64,000 bases of DNA from Xanthostigma xanthostigma (lineage: Eukaryota; Arthropoda; Insecta; Raphidioptera; Raphidiidae): NCBI GenBank assembly GCA_963575645.1, contig OY754468.1, forward strand, positions 13,888,001 to 13,952,000. The letters run 5' to 3'. This document shows positions 23,326 to 62,986 of this stretch, piece by piece (positions within the stretch are counted from its first letter, which is position 1; every line of letters begins with the position of its first letter). The notes beneath the pieces were generated by a model. That model searched no databases. It worked only from the letters and a program-made list of their open reading frames with translations, and was not told the origin of the DNA. A program made the translations under genes and the position numbers.

Positions 23326-23760
23326 ATTGTAAGCACTAAATAAAGCTCTTACTTTAAAATAAATAAAACGCTTAGACTTGAATTATAAAAAAATCGTTAT
23401 GAATTGTTTTCTCAAGTTCAAATTAATTCAGTTGATTTTTTCCAAATTGATAACAACATTCATTTTTCCTGCGTTGCTAAGGAAAGCTAAATTTGACAAT
23501 ATTACAATAGAGAAAGAGAGAGTTAATGTAACAATGCTTGCTACATTGGCACCCCTCTCTCTTTCTCTTTTGTAATATTGTCAAAATTAGTTTTCCTTAG
23601 CTACGCAGGAAAAATGAATGTTGTTATCAATTTGGAAAAAATCAACTGAATTAATTTGAACTTGAGAAAACAATTCATAACGATTTTTTTATTATTCAAG
23701 TCTAAGCGTTTTATTTATTTTAAAATAAGAACTTTACTTAGTGCTTACACTACAAATATT
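23326..23760. repeat. Foldback element, arms ~205 bp, spacer ~25 bp
   Basis: The arms 23326-23530 and 23555-23760 are near-perfect inverted copies. Outer tips lie around GTAAGCACTAA and TTAGTGCTTAC. The loop edges are GAGAAAGAGAGAG and CTCTCTCTTTCTC. It is non-coding. Confidence 0.88.
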
Positions 23761-24939
23761 TGTACATTAAAACACGCGGTTAAATTTTTGTAATTCTAAT
23801 ATGGAAATAATATACAGGTGAGTCAGACCAACCGTACCGTTCGTTTTTTTTCGAAAACGGTTAGTCGTAGAGAGTTGTGTCAAAAATCTGCATTATAAAA
23901 GCCCTAATGAAGAATCGAATGTTGATATTTTTTTCCCGGAAAGGTCAGCTTCTCTATTAGTTTGCTCCAAAATGTTCAGAACTCCGGAATATTAAATGGC
24001 ACGATAGGTCGAAAGTGGTATTGTTGAAAAGATCTTTAAAAAATAAGCAAGTTTTGTAGGACATTTTTTTTATTACTGCCACCACTGTTGTCATATTCGT
24101 TTGAAATTAATAAATTAACATGTCAGAATAACGAACGTAATTTTAAAAGTTGGCATTTAAAATCTAGTTACTTAATTAAACTATAATAAATTTAGAGTCA
24201 TGATTGAAAAATTTTCCAAAGACAATATTATGATACGTGGCGAATACACAATATGGAAGCAATTCTTGTCAAAAACAACGCATGGCCATAAAACCTGACG
24301 ATCCAATCGCCGTGTTAGCAATGAATCCTTCGGAGCTTTGTTACATACGTCTTTGTAAAACAGCTAACGAAGTTTAGTAAAACTGGAAGAAATTTATCGG
24401 TCAAAGGGACCGGCAAGAAAAGCAACACTTCAGAAACAATTACCTACTGTTTACAAAGATGGCTGAAGACGGTGACATGGTTGAACATCTAAATACATTT
24501 TGTACGACTGTTGGCAAGTTAGCTGAAGTAAAAATCGATCTCGCAGAGGAAATTTTAGCTATTCTCTTGTTATACAGTATTCCTGGAAGCTACGAAAACT
24601 TTCGGTGTGCAATAGAAACACGCACATTACCAACACCGGAGGCTCTCAAAATCAAAATTTTGGAAGAAGATGAAGCTAAAAAGGGAATGACAAAAGAAAC
24701 AAAAGACTCAGTAAGCATTTATCGAAAAATTCAAAAGAAATTCTCGAAGTAATCAAAACAATGTAAAGTCTGAAACTGACAAAGAACACTCAAGTGCGAG
24801 CACAAATGATCATTCTACTTTCCATAGAAAAACTTATAAGTACAATTTTTGCCAAAAACCCGGTCATAAAGCTGCAAATTGCTGAAAAAGAACAGCAGAC
24901 AGAAAATTAAAGCTTGTAAAACTAAGGCAGAAGCAATGT

Positions 24940-26041
24940 TTGCCTGTATTCAGAAAATTGTACACAAGGCATCAATTGCAAGTTGACAAAAACCTCTTAA
25001 CATTGAATCCATCAAAAACTAAATATATGACCTTCACATTGACGCAAGCAACTCAACCAAACCATGGAGACTTGACGATACATGACTGTGACCAGACCTC
25101 TAGACATTGTAATTGTGTACCACTAGAAAAAGTAACTAGTATCAAATACCTAGGAATAGACATTGACTGCCACATGAAATGGGACAAACATGCCGACGGA
25201 CTAAATAAAAAATTAAGAAAACTAATATATATATTCTACAGACTTAGGACAGTTTTTTCTATTCCGTACTTGAAGCAAATTTATTTTGCATTAGCGCAAT
25301 CAATTATAACATACGGTATCATTGTTTGGGGCGGTATGAATGATACATTTATGAATAAAATCGAAGTGACTCAAAGATACATATTAAAAGTGATGTTACA
25401 TAAAAATAAAAGATATTCGACGGACAACCTTTACAAAGACGCAAACGTGCTAGACATTAGACAACTTTTTATTCAATCGATAATGACGCATTTTAACAGA
25501 CAAACAAACAGACATCACCAAATAACGCATGACAAAACGACGCGAAATAAATTGACAGGACTGTTACAGATACCAAAAACAAAGACGGAACTTGGACACA
25601 AACATTACACATACCTGGCTCCCAAAATTTACAATAAACTTCCACAAGACATACGTACATTACCGAAACAGAAATTTAAGAAACAGTTGAAAATATGGAT
25701 TATACAGACAGACCGACAACAATTACTTAAATATATAACAGATTAGGATAATTAGTGCCTTGGTATCACACATAATACCTATTTACACGTACACATACAC
25801 AATTCTCTCTCTCTCACACACACAAACACACCAACACACACACATAATGGTTAATTGATTAAAATAGCATTTAAATAAAAATCAGCTCGCAAGCCACGTC
25901 GGTGCGAAAAAATTGTTTCCCCTCGAGACAGGTAATATGATTACCTAGTGAGGGGGAAAATATTTCAAGATTTATATTGTACTGATTTATATTGTATTGA
26001 AAACAAAAGAAATAAAAAATTTATTATTATTATTTATTATT
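24940..26041 (+). mobile_element. 5'-truncated LINE inserted in the Copia fossil
   Basis: An uninterrupted 268-codon frame (24940-25746) gives the C-terminal part of a LINE reverse transcriptase: LLTLNPSKTKYMTF, then IKYLGIDIDCHMKWDKHADG, ITYGIIVWGG, and the tail IYNKLPQDIRTLPKQKFKKQ. The order (SKT, YLG..ID..L.W..H, GI..WG, YNKLP) is that of Jockey/I-type elements. A 3' UTR with CT/CA microsatellite (25803-25845) leads to a TTATTATTATT tail ending near 26041, where Copia sequence resumes. The open frame suggests it is younger than the host element. Confidence 0.85.
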
Positions 26042-26278
26042 ACTGAATACGACAACCACGATGGAAAATGAATGCATTGACAGTAGAGCCACATCTCACT
26101 GTTCGCCTTACTGTGACAAATGGAGTCGACGTTGGTATAATAAGACTTGAAAAGACATTATACGTACCGAATTTAAAAACAAATCTACAAAAGCATCGAG
26201 AAAAAATGACTTGTATTTTATTAAACCGTTTCTAGAAATCGCATCGACAGCAAAAGATGAGATGGAATAGTTAGAGAG

Positions 26279-26783
26279 CAGGGATGTTGCGGATGCAGAT
26301 TTTTTCACATCCGCGGATGCGGACGCGGATGCGGATTTTAGGAGGATGACATCCGCGGATGCAGATGCGGATGCGGATCTGTACCAAAAAAACTTATGTG
26401 TGGCTAAAAAAAAAATAAAAAGACAGTAATCCTCATCCTTTCTATACTTAATAATAAAGTAGTGAGTAAATTACCTACTATTACTGATTGTAATAAATTA
26501 TTTTAGTAATTAAATTTGAATAGTGGAGCATTATCTTTAATGAAAAGAAGGATAGCCGCCTTTTCGGGCTCCAGTCTGTTTCGCAAGGGTTCGTCTATTA
26601 ATCCCGGGCTACTAAATAACTGTTCACTTGGAATACTTTCTTTCTTGTCGCAACCTGCTACACATCCGCATTCGCATCAGCTCCGCATCGATTTATGCGG
26701 ATGCGGATGAAGATGCGGATGTCTAAATCGATGCGAATGTTCCGCATATGCGGATGCGGATGCGAATATTCGCAACATCCCTG
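26279..26783 (-). mobile_element. hAT element remnant with 8-bp target duplication
   Basis: Inverted tips CAGGGATGTTGCGGATGC and GAATATTCGCAACATCCCTG are flanked by TTAGAGAG at 26271-26278 and 26784-26791, an exact 8-bp target duplication. Subterminal zones are packed with GCGGATGCGGAT words in inverted array. On the minus strand about 26640-26510 encodes SIPSEQLFSSPGLI, then RNRLEPEKAAILLFIKDNAP followed by a stop, the C-terminal hAT dimerisation signature. The rest of the transposase is deleted, so this 505-bp copy is non-autonomous. Confidence 0.92.
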
Positions 26784-28781
26784 TTAGAGAGTTGGCATTG
26801 GCGTTATAGACACCTAAGTGAGGCTGACGAAAAAGATTTAATATCAAAATCAATTGTAACTGGCATTACAATGAATTCAAATGAAAAGCTATCAATTTGT
26901 GATTTTTGCATCAAGGAGAAGCAAATTTTAGTGCCAATCAAATCAACGAAAAATAGAGCAAAAAATATACTGGATCTAATCCATTCGTATGGAGGTGATC
27001 TTATGAGAGTTCAGTCTATTGGTGGAGGACGCTATTTCGCAACCTTTATTGACGATAAATCGAGAAGGAAGCTTTTAAAAAGTAGAAGGCATTAGTAGAA
27101 AATATAAAGGAACGAAAAATCAAGGTTCTTAGAACGGATAATGGTCTAAAATAATGTGCGGAAAATTTCAACAAGGAGCTCGAAACCTGGGGAATACAAC
27201 GACAACGCACTGTGGCATACACTCCACAGCAGAACGGGGTTGCAGAGCGAATGAATCGGACATTAGTAAAAATGGCACATACATGCTGTTACAATCCGAT
27301 TTGAAAGTTAGTTTTTGGGCAGAAGCGATCTCAACTACTGCCTACTTACAAAATAGATGTCTATCAAAAAGTCTTGTCAGTACTACGTCGTGTGCAGTTT
27401 GGTTTAGCAGGAGACGAATGTATCACATTTCAAAAAATTTGGCTGTAAAGCATACGAACTGGATAAAACACCTGAAAAAGATAAATTCAAAGCTAAATCC
27501 AAAGAATTATTTTCGTCGAGTACTCTGATGAATCAACGGCATACAGGTTTTGCGACAGCAAATCCATGAAAATAATCAAGGTAGGAATGTAAAGTTTATT
27601 AAAAACTCTGTTTTAGATGTAAAACAAATCAAGAATAATTTTCTGGAACTCGAAGATGACACGAACAAACAGTGAAAAGTTGAATGAAATGAAAGTTCAA
27701 GAAACAAGTCGTAAATAAATCTTAAAGATGAAGAGAATTCTGAAGATTTTCAACAACTCCAAGAATCCAAACCCGAAGAGTCAGAAAATGAAAGTAGCGT
27801 TGAAGAAAATGAAAATTTACTGAAACCCTATCACTGCAGTTATATGTCACTTTCAAGAGGGGTCCAGGAAGGCCAAGACTGGAACGCACAGGGAAGCCAG
27901 GAGCTCCAAGAAAAATTTAATTAAGACCGCGACATTATTCATGTCAAGCTCAGTTTGCCTATGAAGTATTGAGGAAGTATTAACTGGTCTAAATGCCAAA
28001 TAATGGAGACAGACGATGAAAACAGAATTTGAAGAGCTGAGTAAGCGTGATGCTTGGGATTTAGCCGTGTGACCAAAGAATAGATAATTGGATGCAGATG
28101 GGTCTTAGGAACAAAATTTAATGAAAATAGAACTATTGAAATCAGGAAAGTCAGACTAGTTGCAAAGGGCTATAGTCAGCAACCTTGAATTGATTACCGA
28201 GAAACTTTTGTACCGATGGCATGAATGAGCTCAATTCGCATTCTGGTAGCACTTGGCAGTGCAATGGAACCTTCAACTGTATCAGTTAGATGTGTGAGGC
28301 ATTCATTAACGGGGACCTTGAAGAGGACCTGTATATGGAACAAGCAGAAAGTTTCGAAATAAAATGTCGAAATGATATTGTCTACAAATTGAGGAAATCT
28401 CTATACGGCTTAAAACAGGCAAGCAGGCAATAGTATGCCAAATTAAGACAAATACTGAAGGAACTGGGTCTGAGATGAATGTTTTTATTTCTTTAAAAAT
28501 TATAAATGTATTCTACTCTTATCAGTCTACGTTGACGATCTTATCATAGCGAGGGATAAGTCAGAGCAAAACTCGAAGAAAAATTAAACGAAACTTTCAA
28601 AATGAAGGACCCTGGACGATTGAAATACTGTCTAGGAATAGAATTCAAACATGTTTTAAATAAAAACCTAGTCATTATGACACAACATAAATACATTCAA
28701 GATGTTCTGAAACGTTACGAAATGATTGATGCAAAGTCGTCAAGCACCCTTGGAACCGAACATAAACTTCAGAAATCTAAT

Positions 28782-29033
28782 GGTGCCTCTACACACGTGG
28801 CCAGCACCGACACTCAAATAAGTGCCCATCATCGCCGCGATGATTGCCTAGCCCTCCACACAATCGTGCCGGTCCGATTTTGTGTACGGGCGCACAATGC
28901 TGGCCACGCATTCCTTTGATGTACCGACAATCAACCGATTACAGGCGATTATGTCCACGCACCAACGAATATGCCCTCTACACAATCGTGAGTGCCTGTA
29001 AGTGGCGGTGCTGGCCACTAGTGTAGAGGAGCC
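28782..29033. mobile_element. MITE inserted in the Copia fossil
   Basis: Imperfect inverted ends GGTGCCTCTACACACGTGGC and (inverted) GGCTCCTCTACACTAGTGGC both continue with CAGCACCG. The body is GC-richer than its surroundings and repeats TCTACACAATCGTG-like words (28852 and 28978). No clear target duplication is visible. It interrupts the reverse transcriptase/RNase H junction of the Copia element. Confidence 0.75.
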
Positions 29034-29569
29034 ATAAAATAATCACGAAATCACTTCTCAAGCCTGTTGTATAGATTACATAAGTTGAATTTTATGTCAA
29101 GTATTATGTAATCTAAAAGTAAATTTAATTAGAAATATAGGTATTTTAAGTTAGTTCTCAAATAGAATTCATGGAATAATGTACTTTAAGATTTTTTTAT
29201 GTTAATATTATTATTTCAAAAAATATTCTAAATTAAAATAAAACTGATTTATCTTATTTTTATAAAAGATAATATAAAACAAAGCCTATCAGTCATTAAT
29301 TGGGGCGTTGATGTATGTGACAGTCAGTATGCTTTGTCGTTTCAACAGTGGAATATTGGAACGCTGCAAAAAGGAGGCACCAGTCATCATATTCAATGGA
29401 ACCGCCGGTACTCTAGAAAAATTCGTTGACTCCGATTGGGCAAGTAATATAGACGACAGAATTTTTTAAAATGGATTTGCTTTTAAACTTAGTGGGGCGG
29501 CTATAACATGGAAATCACGGAATCAAAAGAGTGTAGCCCTTTCCAGTGTAAAAGCAAAATATAGTTGGC

Positions 29570-30344
29570 AAAACCAAAAGTGCACATCCCGCAAGTTTTC
29601 CACTGTACATTATATTATAATGAAAAAAATTGAGAAAATAGATTAAAACAAATAAAAAAAAAATAAAAGTATACGAGAAACATTAGTAAAATAAGAAATT
29701 TTTTTTAGCAATTATGCACGGGTTTTGCTCTCAAAAATCCCGATTTTTTGAGTTTCTTGTCCTAGTTTATTGACTTTCTAGTTTATCGAAGAACGCATTT
29801 TATAGACACAATATCCCAAAACACTATTTTTCAAGAATATCCCACCGCTACACTAGCGGTATGTGCAATAGATTAAAAAAAACAATTAAAAAATTAAAAT
29901 GAAAAAAATAAAATAAAAAAAAAAAATAATAATAAAAAAAATATATGAGAAATATATTATATATAATATATAAATATTAAGTGGAATTAAGTGGAATAAA
30001 TGGGAATATAAAAAAAAAAAAAATTCTTATGTCAGCGGGAATCGAACCCGGCACCTTGGGATTACAGGACTTACGCTTTAACCGTTCGGCCACACCGATG
30101 CCGTACAACGCCTTTGTTATTATGGTATAGAAGTGTAGCAGTTATTTTACGTATCATACTACATTAATTGAGTATATTTATTATGTTTTTTGTTTTTTTA
30201 TTTTAATTAGCTGTCAAAAATAATAAAAAAAAAACTGTTTATAAAAATTAAACTACTGAACACATTTTAGTGAATTTAAATAGGGTTCTGGTCTGATAGT
30301 AAACAAAGTGAATAAAATACAAATCTTTAATTAACGTCTGAATA
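29570..30344. other. Non-coding start of the 2.6-kb insertion in the Copia fossil
   Basis: AT-rich DNA with a tRNA-like stretch at 30031-30103. The word AGCGGTATGTGCAATA occurs at about 29857 and again at about 32211, just before Copia sequence resumes near 32222. At the second site it is part of a CATACCGCTAGTTTAGCGGT hairpin. These may mark ends of an inserted repeat. Confidence 0.45.
30031..30103 (-). tRNA. tRNA-like sequence (degenerate; Ser/Leu-type A box)
   Basis: The minus strand has A box TGGCCGAACGG and a perfect B box GGGTTCGATTCCC. The anticodon loop CTGTAAT would give GTA. There is no long variable arm, the acceptor ends do not pair, and a run of T follows. It is most likely a tRNA-derived SINE head or tRNA pseudogene rather than a working tRNA. 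Confidence 0.45.
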
Positions 30345-30441
30345 GAACTCTTCAAGTAAATAAAATTGTCGACCAATTTTTCTCAGACCATACGATATAT
30401 TGACAAAAATGATAAAAATACAAATCAATATAACAAAAGAT

Positions 30442-30473
30442 GACGTTTCGATCCGGATTTGGATCTTCTTCAG
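30442..30473 (-). ncRNA. Hammerhead ribozyme-like core (left arm)
   Basis: The minus strand reads CTGAAGA, then AGATCCAAATCCGGATC, then GAAACGTC. CTGAAGA fits the CUGANGA box, GATCC/GGATC forms stem II and GAAAC is the second box. It is placed between endonuclease and element end, as in Penelope pseudo-LTRs. The cleavage-site strand of stems I and III was not resolved. Confidence 0.6.
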
Positions 30474-30651
30474 AAAAATCTAAAAATATAAAAATTAATT
30501 AGTATTAAATTATTAATTATTTATTTACACGAATGATGGAAGTTTGAAAGAATCAAACAAATTAATGAAAAATTAATAACAAACAATTTTTTAATACGTA
30601 GTCATGGATATCAAAGTACCCATAAAGAAAAAGTTATTTAAAAACAAAAAT

Positions 30652-30933
30652 TTATTTCAAAATAATATCATAAATTTTACTTAAATTTTCGGTATCTAAT
30701 TGAGCATTAAGAGAGTTTTGGTTAGATTTTATGTATAACATTTCCGAAATACTTCTTTTAAAATAATTACTTTCATTATCTAAAATTTTAACATTATTCC
30801 AATTAATTTTGTGGTCATAGTCAATTTTATGCTTAGTAACGACATTATGCTTATCAGGGTTTAATTTTAGATTGCTACGATGTTCTCTGATTCGCGTTTT
30901 AAGCGCTCTTTTTGTTTGCCCAATATAATTCAT
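30652..30933 (-). CDS. Penelope-like GIY-YIG endonuclease domain (left arm)
   Basis: This encodes the same C-terminal 93 residues as the right arm, from MNYIGQTKRALKTRIREH to the stop, apparently without change. In-frame coding continues upstream (through CEDCD) to the palindrome centre, so the first Met is arbitrary. Confidence 0.8.
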   Translation of the reverse strand: MNYIGQTKRALKTRIREHRSNLKLNPDKHNVVTKHKIDYDHKINWNNVKILDNESNYFKRSISEMLYIKSNQNSLNAQLDTENLSKIYDIILK

Positions 30934-31114
30934 ATCACAATCTTCACAACTAATTTTGTAAACAACATTATGTTTTTGTAATTTGTTTAGTTTATCTTTT
31001 CCCTTTTTAATAATTTTGTCTAGTTTGTTATTAACATTATAAACTGTTTTTATATTTAAATTTTTAAGAAATGAATTAAATTTCTGAGAATATATTTTTG
31101 ATTGTCCCTTTATT

Positions 31115-31576
31115 GTGATTCCTTTTTACAAAAATATTTCTCAGAAATTTAATTCATTTCTTAAAAATTTAAATATAAAAACAGTTTATAATGTTAATAA
31201 CAAACTAGACAAAATTATTAAAAAGGGAAAAGATAAACTAAACAAATTACAAAAACATAATGTTGTTTACAAAATTAGTTGTGAAGATTGTGATATGAAT
31301 TATATTGGGCAAACAAAAAGAGCGCTTAAAACGCGAATCAGAGAACATCGTAGCAATCTAAAATTAAACCCTGATAAGCATAATGTCGTTACTAAGCATA
31401 AAATTGACTATGACCACAAAATTAATTGGAATAATGTTAAAATTTTAGATAATGAAAGTAATTATTTTAAAAGAAGTATTTCGGAAATGTTATACATAAA
31501 ATCTAACCAAAACTCTCTTAATGCTCAATTAGATACCGAAAATTTAAGTAAAATTTATGATATTATTTTGAAATAA
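31115..31576 (+). CDS. Penelope-like GIY-YIG endonuclease domain (right arm)
   Basis: A 153-codon open frame. An N-terminal linker (FNSFLKNLNIKTVYNVNNKL) leads to CEDCDMNYIGQTKRALKTRI, where YIGQT is the second half of the GIY-YIG signature and the following Arg (KTRIREH) is the expected catalytic one. ESNYFKRSISEMLYI then provides the conserved Glu. The CxxC before NYIGQT is typical of Penelope-like endonucleases. The frame is intact, but the reverse transcriptase is missing, so the copy cannot be autonomous. The Met at 31115 is just the first in frame; the natural protein would begin far upstream. Confidence 0.85.
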   Translation: MIPFYKNISQKFNSFLKNLNIKTVYNVNNKLDKIIKKGKDKLNKLQKHNVVYKISCEDCDMNYIGQTKRALKTRIREHRSNLKLNPDKHNVVTKHKIDYDHKINWNNVKILDNESNYFKRSISEMLYIKSNQNSLNAQLDTENLSKIYDIILK

Positions 31577-31754
31577 ATTTTTGTTTTTAAATAACTTTTT
31601 CTTTATGGGTACTTTGATATCCATGACTACGTATTAAAAAATTGTTTGTTATTAATTTTTCATTAATTTGTTTGATTCTTTCAAACTTCCATCATTCGTG
31701 TAAATAAATAATTAATAATTTAATACTAATTAATTTTTATATTTTTAGATTTTT

Positions 31755-31786
31755 CTGAAGAAGATCCAAATCCGGATCGAAACGTC
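31755..31786 (+). ncRNA. Hammerhead ribozyme-like core (right arm)
   Basis: Exact inverted copy of the left-arm motif: CTGAAGA box, GATCC/GGATC stem II and GAAAC box followed by GTC. Two opposed ribozymes flanking one palindrome would each act on a transcript from its own strand. Confidence 0.6.
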
Positions 31787-31935
31787 ATCTTTTGTTATAT
31801 TGATTTGTATTTTTATCATTTTTGTCAATATATCGTATGGTCTGAGAAAAATTGGTCGACAATTTTATTTACTTGAAAAGTGAATAAAATATAACCCAAG
31901 GGGATCCGACCAAAATTGCGATCTGTAGAGTCGTG

Positions 31936-31986
31936 ACGTACGTACATACGTACGTACGTACGTACGTACGTACGTACATACGTACA
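31936..31986. repeat. ACGT microsatellite
   Basis: About a dozen ACGT/ACAT units in a row. The motif is its own reverse complement. It lies just outside the right arm of the Penelope palindrome. Confidence 0.9.
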
Positions 31987-32304
31987 GACCAACCGACAAC
32001 TGCTGTTTGTGATTTTCAATTACAATTTTAATAGTATTTATGAACTCGAATTGATTTAAAAATGGTTCTGTTTTATAGATCAGAATCTCCTCTTTTCAAA
32101 AAGTTTCATTTTGAATGGATTTCGTGTGAAATTAACTTAGATATAACTTCTTATCTGAACGAAAGTCAGCTCTGATGCACAAAGCGATAATAAAGCACAT
32201 ACCGCTAGTTTAGCGGTATGTGCAATACATGGCACTCTCTGAATCTGTTAAGGAAGCAGCTTACCTAGAAAGTTTTCTGAAGCAAATAGGATTCATTAAA
32301 AATC

Positions 32305-33210
32305 ATGAAAAACGGTCAAGTGTGAGTCGGACTCGCATACAAGGGGTTCCGTACACTATGTAGTTTTTAAATACTTTTGTAAAAGAAAGAAGAGAGGCGC
32401 TATAACAATATGTAACCAGTGGGAGTATGCAAGTAGTTTAAGAATTTCAAGGCGTGTAATTTTACATAATACACCTCGGCGTTTTTATATTATAAACACT
32501 TTTTTTACAAAAATTGCTTGTAGAATAAAATAATATAAAGTTTTGATAAATATATCATTATATCAAATAACAACGTTATGGCAAATATCTCTGTTGCGTA
32601 TGCGCCGATTTCCCCCCAAAAAATTACAAAACTTTAGAATAATAAATCATTATGAAAAATATACCATTATTATATAAAAACAATGTTATAGCACATATCT
32701 CTTCTGCGCATGCGGCGCCTTTCCTCCTAAAAACTTTTTACAAAACTTTCTTTTAAAATAGAGTAATAAACTATTATGAAAAATATACCATTATTATATA
32801 AAAACAATGTTATAGCACATATCTCTTCTGCGCATGCGCCGACTTTCCCCCTAAAAACTTTTTACAAAACTTTCTTTTAAAATAGAATAATAAACTATTA
32901 TGAAATATATACTATTATTATATAAAACAACGTTATTGCATATATTTCTTTTGCGCATGAGCCAATTTTTCCCAAAATTTACAAAACTTTTGTATACATA
33001 GATAGAATTATAAACCGTTATGAAAAGTATACCATTATATAAAAAACAATTTTATCGTATATATTTTTTCTACGCATGCGCCGATTTTTTTCAATAATTT
33101 ATTTCACAAAACTCCTGTAAAACAAAATAATAAACCGTTATGAAAAGTATACTATTATCTTATAAAAACAACATTATAATATATATTTCTTTTGCGCTTG
33201 CGCCGACGTC
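32305..33210. repeat. Dispersed repeat with a ~120-bp minisatellite, inserted in the Copia fossil
   Basis: The head AAACGGTCAAGTGTGAGTCG, GACTCG and GGGTTCCGTAC is common in insect dispersed repeats. From about 32515 there are six units of about 118-125 bp, each with AATAATAAACCGTTATGAAA, ATACCATTATTATATAAAAA, CGTTATAGCA and TGCGCATGCGCCGA. The same unit recurs at 53255-53560 and 37015-37200. The matching tail of the family (GGTTACGGAACACTAAA) is seen at about 54030-54055. Confidence 0.85.
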
Positions 33211-33701
33211 TCTCAAAAACAATAGGCCTCTTCATATTTGCATAAAATTGATGAAGAATCCAATCGACCACTCACACACCAAGCATATTGATGTAAGGTA
33301 TCACTACGTTAGAGAGATATATGAAAAAGGACTCACTGACATAGAAAACTTAATATGATTGCTGACGTGCTGACAAAAAGTCATCACAAATGCTTACATG
33401 GATAAGGTATAAAGGATATACGCGTCGAGGGGGGGGGTTGTTGGATAATACATCGCCGCTGTTATTTTTGTTTATACTTAATTATTGTATTTTTGTTTAT
33501 TATAAAAATATTTTTTTCAGTATACTTACTCTCTATTCAAATCTTATATTTAAATCTTTGAATAATAAATGTAAAAACATTATGTAACAAGAATGACTAC
33601 TAGTAAAACAAATTCTTTTTCTTAAAATAAAAATTCAACTGCTGTTTGAAACTTAAAAGAATTACTGTTAATCAAATCTTTGATTAACGTCTGATTAGAA
33701 C

Positions 33702-34176
33702 TCTTCAATAAATAAAATTATCGACCAATTTTTCAGACAATTTTGTCTGAAAAATTTGTCGATAATTTTATTTATTGAAGAATTACTGTTAATATATATA
33801 TTTTTTTAATGACTCTATAGGACCTTCTTCAGAATTGGGCAAAAAAAAATACAAAAATATAAAAATTAGCTAATAATTAATTAGTTTGTAATAAAATTAA
33901 AACAAGAATTAAAGAACACCAAAACAATAATATATTATTCCCTGATAAACATAATGTTAATACTAGTCATAAATTGAATACGATTCAAAAATTATAATTG
34001 GGATAAAATTTTGAATAAAGAAACAAATGATTTTAAAAGAAATATTTCGGTAATGGTTCAATAATATATTAAATCGAATAAAAATACATTAAATTCATAT
34101 TTAGAAATTGAACATTTAAGCAATATTTTATTTTTTAAGCTCAATTCTGAAAAATACAAATCCGGATCGAAACATC
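33702..34176 (+). mobile_element. Penelope-like remnant
   Basis: An 80-bp palindrome of the Penelope tip (33702-33783, TCGATAATTTTATTTATTGA in both directions) precedes decayed endonuclease coding (KTRIKEH-like near 33897, PDKHNVNTSHKL near 33940). A ribozyme relic with AATCCGGATCGAAACATC lies at 34153-34176. It is strongly degraded. Confidence 0.65.
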
Positions 34177-34232
34177 AATGGTTTATTATTAATTAATTTT
34201 TTAAACCATTCTCGGAAAATTAGTCGCCAATT

Positions 34233-34845
34233 AGGCTGTTGCCGTTACGGATTTTTATAGCTGAAAAAAAAAATTAGTAGCAGGCAACAGCCGGCTGGAA
34301 TTTGTAGTTGAGGTCATAAACAATAAAAAAAGCACCAGTACAACATCAAAATCCAAAAAAAATCAATAAAATTGTTCACCGAAGATAGGGGTGTTTTTTC
34401 GGAAAAATGGTAAAATCTCAAAAAATATTTATTTTCCATAATTGAAAAAATTGATGCTTATTATGTGCAAATAATTACGTACTTTCACAAAGTTTCATTT
34501 AAATTAAATAATTTTCACGTGAGAAAAAAATAAAAAACAGAAAAATCGGTTTTTCGTCATTTTCTCGCAAACTTTGAGGTTATGTCGAAAAATGTATAGA
34601 ATGAAAGTTTTAGACTTTTTTATTATCTACAACTTTTGTATGACACACTTTTCTCTAGGAGGTCTCGTTTCGCCACAAATAACGAAAAACGGTTTTCATC
34701 CCTTAAATAGCACCCCATTTCACTACTTCCCTTCATCTCAAGTTCGAAAGTTTTTTTTTCATTGTTTATGACCTCAACTATATGTTCCAGCCGGCCGTTG
34801 CCTGCTACTAATTTTTTCATCTCAAAAATGTAACGGCCCCAGTCT
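34233..34845. repeat. MITE-like element with ~100-bp inverted ends
   Basis: The ends share GCCGTTAC, AATTAGTAGCAGGCAAC, GCCGGCTGGAA and TAGTTGAGGTCATAAACAAT in inverted order (34240-34330 and 34760-34845). The inside is AT-rich and non-coding. It lies just downstream of the FAS-like gene's stop. Confidence 0.75.
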
Positions 34846-34859
34846 AAATAGCATTTTCA

Positions 34860-34865
34860 TTTAAT
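34860..34865 (-). promoter_or_regulatory. Possible polyadenylation signal of the FAS-like gene
   Basis: ATTAAA on the minus strand about 127 nt after the stop codon at 34992-34994. It is a common variant of AATAAA, but AT-rich DNA makes chance likely. Confidence 0.3.
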
Positions 34866-34991
34866 AACATTAAAGCAACTCGCTGGAAATATTTTATATA
34901 TTACCTATAAGCATTAATATTTAACTTTGTACTTTACTATTTAGAATAATTGAAAAGCTAAAATTGTAACCTACATCACTCTCAAAGTTAT

Positions 34992-62986
<27,995 letters not shown>

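Larger units (their letters stand above)
30345..31877. mobile_element. Palindromic pair of Penelope-like element 3' ends
   Basis: Two near-identical arms of about 745 bp (30345-31091 and about 31131-31877) stand head-to-head around a ~40-bp centre. Each arm holds the same GIY-YIG endonuclease coding sequence followed by the same hammerhead-like motif and the same tip, GTCGACAATTTTATTTACTT. Penelope-like elements are known to lie in such inverted, partly duplicated arrangements. Arm identity shows a recent insertion or conversion between arms. The block interrupts the Copia fossil. Confidence 0.9.
24200..33450 (+). mobile_element. Fossil Copia LTR retrotransposon split by nested insertions
   Basis: Parts can be recognised in order on the plus strand: gag with a partial zinc knuckle (about 24200-24890), protease/integrase region (about 26045-27530), reverse transcriptase (about 28020-28770), RNase H (about 29288-29565 and near 32225), and the C-terminal pol end (about 33216-33400). 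A purine-rich tract at about 33425-33440 precedes TGTTGGATAATAC, which may begin a 3' LTR; no 5' LTR was found. The element is broken in many places (well over ten). It is interrupted by a LINE, a hAT element, a MITE, a 2.6-kb block with a Penelope palindrome, and a minisatellite block, so it is old. Confidence 0.85.

Noticed and set aside
22785-23336. ORFs within the Helitron-like element at 22727-23302
   Set aside because: They translate repeated TTAGGGGTAGTCCACC words on both strands; no Rep, helicase or other domain.
30031-30103. Functional tRNA gene
   Set aside because: The B box is perfect, but acceptor and anticodon stems do not pair and the arm layout is inconsistent, so it is listed only as tRNA-like.
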